Shown piece after piece: positions 1-5,971 of a DNA stretch of 5,971 bases; position 1 is the first letter of the stretch, and each line of letters opens with the position of its first letter. The notes under the pieces were generated by a model. It did no database searches, had not been told where the DNA came from, and was given only the letters and a program-made list of their open reading frames with translations. The DNA is from JANOGU01 sp031406135. GTDB lineage: Bacteria; Pseudomonadota; Alphaproteobacteria; Rhodobacterales; Rhodobacteraceae. Location: contig JANOGU010000327.1 of assembly GCA_031406135.1 (NCBI GenBank), positions 1-5,971 on the forward strand, given 5' to 3'. The position numbers and the translations under genes were made by a program.

Positions 1-1
1 C

Positions 2-400
2 GTTCAAGATGATCGGCCGGACCGGAGCCAGGAAGCTCTCCAACTGCTGGAGGTAGCCCGCGAACGCCTCCTCGCGTACCTGCCGCAACGGCAGCCAGTC
101 CGGCCGGTTGTCCTTCCAGTGCATCACGTTCGACCCGTCGACCAGGATCCAACGCGGCGCCAGGCCGGGGTCCGCGGGCGCGGCGGCAGGGCGCAGTACC
201 GCAATTGCGAAGACGACGAGCGCGATCAGGACGATGACGGCGACCACCGGCACGGCGGGCAGCAGCCAGTCCGGCAGCGCCGGCCCTTCCCCGCTCAGAA
301 GCCGTCCCAGACCCAGCGTCGGGTCCGGCACGGTTTCGCGTTTCGGCGGCGTCAGGAAGACGATGTCGGCGAGGGGGAAGATCAGGGAAAGAGACAGCAT
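2..400 (-). CDS. membrane-anchored NYN/PIN-like domain protein, 5' part only
   Basis: Reading from ATG at 400 gives 133 residues that stay open to the left edge, so the C-terminus is missing. Residues about 46-69 form one strongly hydrophobic segment (LLPAVPVVAVIVLIALVVFA), preceded by a Pro-rich stretch and followed by an Ala/Pro linker at 71-82. At 83-95 the sequence RWILVDGSNVMHW matches the first strand and acidic motif of NYN/PIN-like nucleases; D88 would be the first metal-binding Asp. The remaining catalytic residues lie outside the window, so nuclease activity is inferred from family resemblance. The spacing from D88 to the next predicted strand (RPIIL, 128-132) seems longer than I expect for the family. 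Third positions are strongly G/C, as in the neighbouring genes. The start is uncertain: no strong ribosome site precedes ATG 400, and an in-frame GTG at 445 would add 15 residues; an in-frame stop at 458-460 limits any further extension. The gene lies 145 bases after the ABM gene, so it may have its own promoter. Confidence 0.72.
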   Translation of the reverse strand, partial: MLSLSLIFPLADIVFLTPPKRETVPDPTLGLGRLLSGEGPALPDWLLPAVPVVAVIVLIALVVFAIAVLRPAAAPADPGLAPRWILVDGSNVMHWKDNRPDWLPLRQVREEAFAGYLQQLESFLAPVRPIILN

Positions 401-545
401 GAATGAAATCCACGGGGACCCGTTTGCAGGATGGGCGGCCCCCACCGCACCCCCGGCCTACTCCGCCACACGCTCTACCTGGCCACCGATTGCGCGTTGC
501 ATCCCTTTGCAGTCGTTTCCAAGAGTTCGCAACCTGGCATGCCGG
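401..545. other. 145-base intergenic gap with no clear promoter or terminator
   Basis: This stretch lies between the ABM gene stop and the NYN gene start. It holds a short perfect inverted repeat, ACGGGGACCCGT at 412-423, too small and without a T run to be a terminator. An alternative GTG start for the NYN gene falls at 445. I see no convincing -35/-10 pair, although a promoter for the NYN gene would be expected here if it is not cotranscribed with the ABM gene. Confidence 0.5.
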
Positions 546-863
546 CTACCCCAGCACCTCCACCACCTCGTACATCACCGGCTCGAACCGCGAGCACAGC
601 GCGGCGAAGCCGCGGTTGCGCTCGCGCATCTCCGGCGTCCGCAGCATCGCCATGAAGTCCTCGCGCCGCTGCCACTGCGAGTAGTTGGCGATCCGGGTCT
701 GGGCGTCGTTCATGTGCAACGCGGCGGCAATAAAGCCCGGCTGGTGCCGGATCACCTCGGCATAGGCCGCCTGCAACGCCTCCATCAGGTCGGCGCACTG
801 GCCGGGCGTGGTCTCGAAGGTGGTGATGACGGTCTGGCCGGAAAAGCCGGTCGCGATCTGCAT
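546..863 (-). CDS. antibiotic biosynthesis monooxygenase (ABM) family protein
   Basis: This 105-residue protein has the size and pattern of a single ABM domain, a dimeric alpha/beta ferredoxin-like barrel fold. Recognisable elements are the first strand around residues 11-16 (TVITTF), a helix at about 20-38, the turn and strand HQPGFIAAALHMN at 40-52, the strand RIANYSQW at 57-64, and the helix with REDFMAML at 67-74. The C-terminal strand PVMYEVVEVL closes the domain. Known family members include quinone-forming monooxygenases, heme-degrading enzymes and many uncharacterised proteins, so the substrate cannot be named. No signal peptide is visible, so a cytoplasmic location is inferred. The ATG at 863 is supported by a strong ribosome site (GGGAGGA) seven bases upstream. 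The gene follows the 45-residue ORF by 31 bases and runs in the same direction, so cotranscription with it is likely. Stop codon is TAG. Confidence 0.85.
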   Translation of the reverse strand: MQIATGFSGQTVITTFETTPGQCADLMEALQAAYAEVIRHQPGFIAAALHMNDAQTRIANYSQWQRREDFMAMLRTPEMRERNRGFAALCSRFEPVMYEVVEVLG

Positions 864-870
864 GGGCGGG

Positions 871-877
871 TCCTCCC
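871..877 (-). promoter_or_regulatory. ribosome binding site of the ABM gene
   Basis: The minus strand reads GGGAGGA with seven bases between it and ATG 863. It is the strongest Shine-Dalgarno match in the accessory region and decides the start of the ABM gene. Confidence 0.75.
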
Positions 878-894
878 GGCCGTCATCCTGCCAC

Positions 895-1032
895 TCAGCG
901 ACCCCGGACGTCCATCACCTTGCGGGCGTCGGCCCCCAGCCGCTGGACCACGCGGCGCTGCCCGGTCTGGTAGTCGGACATGGTCTCGGCCAGCGCAGCC
1001 CCCACCGCCACCGCCCGCAGACCCCAGCGCAT
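895..1032 (-). CDS. probable small protein of 45 residues, unrecognised
   Basis: ATG at 1032 opens a 45-residue frame ending in TGA at 895-897. The protein starts MRWGLRAVAVGAALAETMSD and ends in KVMDVRGR; it is basic in its second half and has a mildly hydrophobic, Ala/Val-rich stretch at residues 7-15, too short to call a membrane segment with confidence. Support for coding comes from a good ribosome site (GAGGGGG, six-base spacer), near-exclusive G/C at third codon positions, and a fit between the lectin-like gene (66 bases upstream) and the ABM gene (31 bases downstream) on the same strand. It lies in the same frame as the lectin-like gene, separated from it by that gene's stop codon. I do not recognise the family and assign no function. 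An internal ATG at codon 18 is a possible alternative start. Confidence 0.5.
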   Translation of the reverse strand: MRWGLRAVAVGAALAETMSDYQTGQRRVVQRLGADARKVMDVRGR

Positions 1033-1038
1033 GCCGCA

Positions 1039-1045
1039 CCCCCTC
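1039..1045 (-). promoter_or_regulatory. ribosome binding site of the 45-residue ORF
   Basis: The minus strand reads GAGGGGG six bases before ATG 1032. Its good position is one of the main reasons for calling the small ORF real. Confidence 0.5.
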
Positions 1046-1098
1046 GCCAAATACCCGCGCGCAGAGTGGCGGATGCGGGCCCGGCTCTGGCAACTCCC

Positions 1099-1449
1099 TC
1101 AGACCACGTCCCAGTCGTCCTCGTCCCGCACCGGGCCGATGGCGATCCAGTCGGCGCGGGCGCGGGCGATGCGGGTGTCGGCCCAAGTCTTGAACACCAG
1201 GACGAAGCCCTTCGCCGTCACCTTTTCAGTGGCAAGCTCGGCACGGATGTTAGTGCCCTGATCGAAGTCCCAGAGCGAAAGCCCCGCCATCACGGCAGGG
1301 GCCTCGGCGAAGCGTTCCTTGAAATGCACCGTCGCGCGGGCCTCGCGCGGGCCGGTGCCGGTCCACATCGGACCGCCGTTCTGGAAATCGGCGAAGAGCA
1401 GGGTATGTCCCTGCTCCACCCCCACCCGACCTGCCGCGAAGCGCTTCAT
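1099..1449 (-). CDS. H-type lectin domain-like protein
   Basis: The protein is 116 residues from ATG 1449. Residues about 40-105 resemble the H-type lectin fold first described in snail agglutinins: a strand VHFKERF followed by PAVMAGLSLWDFD (51-63), then NIRAEL, KVTAKGFVLVFKTW (76-89), DTRIARARADWIAIG (91-105). The aromatic and Asp positions match the family pattern. The N-terminal part holds GPMWTGTGPREAR (26-38) and the end is acidic (DEDDWDVV). No signal peptide is seen, which is unlike secreted eukaryotic H-type lectins; sugar binding is therefore unproven. The start was chosen because GGAG stands nine bases upstream of ATG 1449 and residue 1 begins the conserved part; a TTG at 1548 would add 33 unconserved-looking residues and overlap the atpC end. 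It follows atpC by 95 bases on the same strand. From memory, related small proteins sit in this place in other Rhodobacterales, suggesting a conserved link to the F1 operon. Confidence 0.8.
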   Translation of the reverse strand: MKRFAAGRVGVEQGHTLLFADFQNGGPMWTGTGPREARATVHFKERFAEAPAVMAGLSLWDFDQGTNIRAELATEKVTAKGFVLVFKTWADTRIARARADWIAIGPVRDEDDWDVV

Positions 1450-1458
1450 CCGGCGATT

Positions 1459-1462
1459 CTCC
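1459..1462 (-). promoter_or_regulatory. ribosome binding site of the lectin-like gene
   Basis: The minus strand reads GGAG nine bases before ATG 1449. It favours this start over the upstream in-frame TTG at 1548. Confidence 0.55.
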
Positions 1463-1515
1463 GGGACCGCCGGTGAACATGCCGCAACGTCGGGAAAATC
1501 CAAGGGCGCGTTGTG

Positions 1516-1537
1516 GCGGCCATGGGCGGCTGGCCGC
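1516..1537 (-). other. inverted repeat in the atpC-lectin gap
   Basis: Seven-base perfect arms (GCGGCCA at 1516-1522 and TGGCCGC at 1531-1537) flank an eight-base loop, starting seven bases past the atpC stop. The stem is all G/C but one pair. No T run follows on the minus strand, so it is not a canonical rho-independent terminator. It could protect the 3' end of a processed atp mRNA or lower expression of the downstream genes; this is inference, and such repeats arise by chance in G+C-rich DNA. Confidence 0.35.
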
Positions 1538-1544
1538 TTCCCGC

Positions 1545-1934
1545 TCAATGCCCGCCGGAAACCGCGGCCTTCAGCGCGAGCATGTCGTTGACAAGCTTCT
1601 CGCCCGCGTCGCGGTCTTCGGCCGTGCCGGCCGCCTCGCGGGCCTCGGCGACGAAGCCGTCGATGAGGCCCGCAGCCTCTTCCAGCGGCACCGCGCGTTC
1701 GGCCAGCACCGAGACCGACCCCGCAGTGATCTCGGCGAAGCCGCCGGTCACCGCGAAGGCCATGGTCCCCTCCGCCGCGACGACGCGCAGCACGCCGGGC
1801 CGCAGCGTGGTGATGGTCGGGGCGTGCCCCTCCATCGCCGTCATGTCGCCTTCGGCGCCGGGAAGCTGGACCTCCGTCGCCTTGGCCGAGGCGAGCCGCT
1901 TTTCCGGGCTCACCAGATCGAACTGCACCGGCAT
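1545..1934 (-). CDS. atpC: F1-ATPase epsilon subunit
   Basis: The epsilon subunit is part of the rotor foot: it binds gamma and the c-ring and can restrain ATP hydrolysis. The 129-residue protein shows the N-terminal beta-sandwich with FDLVSPEKRL (5-14), the family hallmark GAEGDMTAMEGHAPTITTLRPG spread over 26-47, and VTGGFAEI (62-69). A helical C-terminal part follows from about residue 83 (LEEAAGLIDGF, then AGEKLVNDMLALKA near the end). Length is typical of alphaproteobacterial epsilon. It starts ten bases after the atpD stop, with GGGGG five bases before the ATG, so translation is probably coupled to atpD. Stop is TGA. It is the last F1 gene of the operon. Confidence 0.97.
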   Translation of the reverse strand: MPVQFDLVSPEKRLASAKATEVQLPGAEGDMTAMEGHAPTITTLRPGVLRVVAAEGTMAFAVTGGFAEITAGSVSVLAERAVPLEEAAGLIDGFVAEAREAAGTAEDRDAGEKLVNDMLALKAAVSGGH

Positions 1935-1944
1935 CTTCGCCCCC

Positions 1945-3382
1945 TTACGCCGCGGCCGCGGCGAGCTTCTGTGCCTTGGCTTTCACTTCCTCGATGTCGC
2001 CGACCATGTAGAAGGCGTTCTCCGGCAGGTGGTCGTATTCGCCGTTCACCACCGCCTTGAACGAGGCGATGGTCTTTTCCAGCGGCACCTGCACCCCCGG
2101 CGAGCCGGTGAAGACCTGCGCCACGTCGAAGGGCTGGCTGAGGAAGCGCTGGATCTTCCGGGCGCGGGTCACGGTCAGCTTGTCCTCTTCGGAAAGCTCG
2201 TCCATCCCCAGGATGGCGATGATGTCCTGCAGCGACTTGTAGCGCTGCAGGGTGCCCTGCACCTGGCGCGCCACGTCGTAGTGCTCCTGCCCCAGGACCT
2301 GCGGGTCCATCAGCCGCGAGGTGCTGTCCAGCGGGTCCACCGCCGGGTAGATGCCCAGTTCCGAAATAGCGCGGTTCAGCACCGTGGTCGCGTCGAGGTG
2401 GGCGAAGGAGGTCGCGGGCGCGGGGTCGGTCAGGTCGTCGGCGGGCACGTAGATCGCCTGCACCGAGGTGATCGAACCGGCCCTGGTCGAGGTGATGCGC
2501 TCCTGCAGCGCGCCCATGTCGGTGGCGAGCGTCGGCTGGTAGCCCACGGCCGAGGGGATGCGGCCCAAGAGTGCCGACACCTCGGAGCCCGCCTGGGTGA
2601 AGCGGAAGATGTTGTCGACGAAGAACAGCACGTCCGTGCCCGACTGGTCGCGGAACTGCTCGGCCAGCGTCAGGCCCGACAGCGCCACGCGCAGACGCGC
2701 GCCCGGCGGCTCGTTCATCTGGCCATAGACCAGCGCCACCTTGGACTTCTCCAGGTCGTTGATGTTGATGACGCCGCTCTCGATGAACTCGTGGTAGAGG
2801 TCGTTGCCCTCGCGCGTCCGCTCGCCGACGCCGGCGAAGACGGAATAGCCGGAATGCACCTTGGCGACGTTGTTGATCAGTTCCTGGATCAGCACGGTCT
2901 TGCCCACGCCGGCGCCGCCGAACAGGCCGATCTTTCCGCCCCTTGGCGTAGGGTGCCAGCAGGTCGATGACCTTGATGCCGGTCACCAGAATCTGCGCTT
3001 CGGTCGATTGCGAGGCAAAGTCGGGCGCCGGCTGGTGGATGCCGCGGCGCGGTGCGTCGGTGATTTCGCCCTTTTCGTCAATGGCTTCGCCGACGACGTT
3101 GATGATCCGTCCGAGAGTCTTGTTGCCCACCGGCACCGAGATCGGGCCACCGGCGTCGCTGACCGGGGCGCCGCGGACGAGGCCCTCGGTCGCGTCCATG
3201 GCAATCGTGCGCACCGTGCTTTCGCCCAGGTGCTGCGCCACTTCGAGGACCAGCCGCTTGCCGTTGTTCACCGTCTCGAGCGCGTTCAGGATCGGCGGCA
3301 GGTCGCCCACGAACTGCACGTCCACCACGGCGCCGATGATCTGCGTGACCCTGCCCGTCGCCTTTGCCGCTGCCTTCGCCAT
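1945..3382 (-). CDS. atpD: F1-ATPase beta subunit, interrupted by a one-base frameshift
   Basis: Beta carries the three catalytic nucleotide sites of F1. The start ATG 3382 has GGAG seven bases upstream and lies 18 bases after atpG. The first frame gives a normal beta N-terminus, from VTQIIGAVVDVQF (12-24) to VIDLLAPYAKG (138-148). It then turns to Arg-rich nonsense, while a second frame takes over. With one base removed from the C run at 2939-2942 the protein is 478 residues, a normal length, with Walker A GGAGVGKT at 155-162, catalytic E187 in GERTREGN, Walker B LFFVDN with D256, the ALLGRIPSAVGYQPTLATDM signature at 270-289, and DELSEED at 394-400. It ends in an Ala-rich tail and TAA. No other defect is visible. 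As written the gene would give a truncated or chimeric product without a working P-loop. Because the rest is intact, a sequence error is more likely than a true pseudogene. Confidence 0.95.
2939..2942 (-). other. atpD: frameshift site in atpD (extra base in C/G run)
   Basis: The plus strand has four C (four G on the coding strand) where the conserved peptide AKGGKIGLFGG needs only three. The coding strand reads GCCAAGGGGCGGAAAGATCG; deleting one G gives codons for A-K-G-G-K-I and joins the two conserved frames exactly. A homopolymer miscall fits this pattern. Confidence 0.93.
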
Positions 3383-3389
3383 CTCTTGT

Positions 3390-3393
3390 CTCC
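3390..3393 (-). promoter_or_regulatory. atpD: ribosome binding site of atpD
   Basis: GGAG on the minus strand stands seven bases before ATG 3382, inside the 18-base atpG-atpD gap. Confidence 0.65.
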
Positions 3394-3400
3394 GTGACCC

Positions 3401-4267
3401 TCAGAGCGCCTCGGCGCCCGAGATGATTTCGATGAGTTCCTTGGTGATCGCGGCCTGGCGGCTGCGGTTGTACTGGATCGTCAGCCGGTTGATCATCTGC
3501 CCCGCGTTGCGCGTGGCGTTGTCCATGGCCGACATCCGGGCGCCCTGTTCCGAGGCGCCGTTTTCCAGAAGCGCGGTGAACATCTGCGTCGTCACCCCGC
3601 GCGGCAGCAGGTCGGCGAGGATCGCCTCCTCGCCGGGCTCGTAGTCATAGAGCGCCGGGACAGCGGCCGTCTCGAAAGCCGCAGGGATCACCTGCTGCGC
3701 GGTCGGGATCTGCGCGATCACCGATTTGAAGCGGTTGAAGAAGATCGTCGCCACGTCGAATTCGCCGGCGGCGAAACGGCCGAGCACGTCCCTGCCGACC
3801 TTCAGCGCCTCGGCATAGCCGATGCGCTTGACGTCGCTGAAGTCGATGTGACCGACGAAATAGGTCGAATACTCGCGCTTCAGCTGCTCGCGGCCCTTCT
3901 TGCCGACGGTGAGGATCTTCAACGTCTTGCCGGACCTCAGCAGATCCGCGGCACGCGCCTTGGCCAGGCGCGTGATGGTGGAGTTGAAGCCGCCGCAGAG
4001 GCCGCGTTCCGAGGTCATCACCACGAGGAGATGGACCTGGTCCTTTCCGGTCCCCGACAGGAGCCGCGGCGCGGAACCCGAGCCCCCGACCGAAGATGCC
4101 AGTCCGGCAATCACCGCGTTCATGCGTTCGGCGTAGGGGCGCGCGGCCACTGCCGCCTCCTGCGCGCGGCGCAGTTTGGCGGCGGCGACCATCTGCATCG
4201 CCTTGGTGATCTTCCGCGTGTTCTTGACGCTGACGATCCGGTTCTTGAGTGCCTTGAGGCTGGGCAT
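3401..4267 (-). CDS. atpG: F1-ATPase gamma subunit
   Basis: Gamma is the central rotor shaft that turns inside the alpha3beta3 ring and couples proton flow to catalysis. The 288-residue protein has the typical N-terminal helix of the coiled coil (LKALKNRIVSVKNTRKITKA at 4-23, then MQMVAAAKLRRAQ), the Rossmann-like middle domain with TSERGLCGGFN at 85-95, and the conserved C-terminal helix (SAMDNATRNAGQMINRL, followed by YNRSRQAAITKELIEIISGA up to the end). These two terminal helices form the shaft. Length is normal for the alphaproteobacterial family. The ATG at 4267 has GGGAG nine bases upstream and follows the atpA stop by 20 bases, in keeping with one operon. No unusual residues or breaks were seen. 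Confidence 0.98.
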   Translation of the reverse strand: MPSLKALKNRIVSVKNTRKITKAMQMVAAAKLRRAQEAAVAARPYAERMNAVIAGLASSVGGSGSAPRLLSGTGKDQVHLLVVMTSERGLCGGFNSTITRLAKARAADLLRSGKTLKILTVGKKGREQLKREYSTYFVGHIDFSDVKRIGYAEALKVGRDVLGRFAAGEFDVATIFFNRFKSVIAQIPTAQQVIPAAFETAAVPALYDYEPGEEAILADLLPRGVTTQMFTALLENGASEQGARMSAMDNATRNAGQMINRLTIQYNRSRQAAITKELIEIISGAEAL

Positions 4268-4276
4268 GACCCCTTA

Positions 4277-4281
4277 CTCCC
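4277..4281 (-). promoter_or_regulatory. atpG: ribosome binding site of atpG
   Basis: GGGAG on the minus strand lies nine bases before ATG 4267, within the 20-base atpA-atpG gap. A second purine run (AAGGGG) lies closer, two bases from the ATG, and is probably too near to be the main site. Confidence 0.6.
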
Positions 4282-4287
4282 GGGCGC

Positions 4288-5826
<1,539 letters not shown>

Positions 5827-5827
5827 G

Positions 5828-5971
5828 TTATCCGACCTCTTTCATGGCGTTCTGGAGTTGGGCGAGCTTGGCGCGGACGGAGGTATCGATCATCACCGAC
5901 CCCACCCGCACCACCAGCCCGCCAATGAGCGACGGATCGACCGTCACGTTCAGCGTCACGTCCTTGCCGAC
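5828..5971 (-). CDS. atpH: F1-ATPase delta subunit, C-terminal 47 residues
   Basis: Delta joins the top of the F1 head (alpha N-termini) to the peripheral stalk. Only the last 47 residues and a TAA stop are inside the window; the gene runs off the right edge. The visible part includes VTLNVTVDPSLIGGLVVRVG and then MIDTSVRAKLAQLQNAMKEV, which is the characteristic end of bacterial delta/OSCP (GG-hydrophobic-G, D-x-S-hydrophobic-R-x-K-L). The stop is followed by one base and then the atpA ATG. Position first in the visible F1 series agrees with the alphaproteobacterial order atpHAGDC. The promoter of the operon must lie beyond the right edge. Confidence 0.95.
   Translation of the reverse strand, partial: VGKDVTLNVTVDPSLIGGLVVRVGSVMIDTSVRAKLAQLQNAMKEVG

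Noticed and set aside
412..423. Short inverted repeat ACGGGGACCCGT as a terminator after the ABM gene
   Set aside because: The stem is only four to five pairs with a tiny loop, lies far from the ABM stop, and has no T run.
785..1186. Minus-strand open frame of 133 codons overlapping the ABM gene and the 45-residue ORF
   Set aside because: Its Arg/Gly/Pro-rich translation is out of frame with the recognised ABM and lectin-like genes, and no domain is visible.
108..1193. Plus-strand open frame of 361 codons across the left region
   Set aside because: The minus-strand genes here have recognisable NYN and ABM domains and ribosome sites; the plus frame is low-complexity Arg/Pro/Gly sequence crossing several of them.
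1450..1548. Longer version of the lectin-like protein starting at TTG 1548
   Set aside because: The added 33 residues do not look conserved, the start is a rare codon, and ATG 1449 has a well-placed GGAG.
1910..2941. Continuation of the first atpD frame past the frameshift, giving a 490-residue chimeric protein
   Set aside because: Beyond residue 148 the translation becomes Arg/Gly-rich and matches no beta subunit motif, whereas the other frame carries all of them.
2936..2950. Programmed ribosomal frameshift in atpD
   Set aside because: Beta subunits are encoded in one continuous frame in the bacteria I know, the site is only a short G run with no evident stimulatory element, and one extra base in a homopolymer explains it more simply.
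1513..2970. Long plus-strand open frame opposite atpC and atpD
   Set aside because: It is antisense to well-conserved genes, has an unnatural His/Arg/Gly-rich composition, and is explained by few stop codons on the opposite strand of G+C-rich coding DNA.

Overview
The window reads almost entirely on the minus strand. It carries the 3' part of an alphaproteobacterial F1-ATPase operon in the order atpH (C-terminus only), atpA, atpG, atpD, atpC. Downstream lies a short co-directional run of accessory genes. High G+C, strong preference for G/C at third codon positions, the isolated F1 order delta-alpha-gamma-beta-epsilon, and an H-type lectin-like gene right after atpC all suggest a member of the Rhodobacterales (Rhodobacter/Roseobacter/Paracoccus relatives). 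The genus cannot be fixed from sequence reading alone.

Layout from right to left, which is the direction of transcription: delta subunit tail (5828-5971), alpha (4288-5826), gamma (3401-4267), beta (1945-3382) and epsilon (1545-1934). Gaps between these genes are 1 to 20 bases, so they almost certainly share one mRNA and have coupled translation. Together they encode the soluble catalytic head (alpha, beta), the rotor shaft (gamma, epsilon) and the start of the stator link (delta). The membrane F0 genes are not in this window. After atpC come a 116-residue H-type lectin-like protein (1099-1449), a probable 45-residue small protein (895-1032), a 105-residue antibiotic-biosynthesis-monooxygenase-type (ABM) protein (546-863), and the 5' part of a gene for a membrane-anchored NYN/PIN-like nuclease-type protein (2-400, running off the left edge).

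The most consequential observation is that atpD is not open as written. One extra base in a run of four C (plus strand 2939-2942) shifts the frame just upstream of the Walker A motif. Both halves are otherwise fully conserved, and removing one base restores a normal 478-residue beta subunit. A sequencing or assembly error is the simplest explanation. No unmistakable new system is visible. The less-explored parts are the lectin-like gene next to the ATP synthase operon, the unrecognised 45-residue ORF, and the membrane-tethered NYN protein. No RNA genes, mobile elements, CRISPR arrays or convincing rho-independent terminators were seen.
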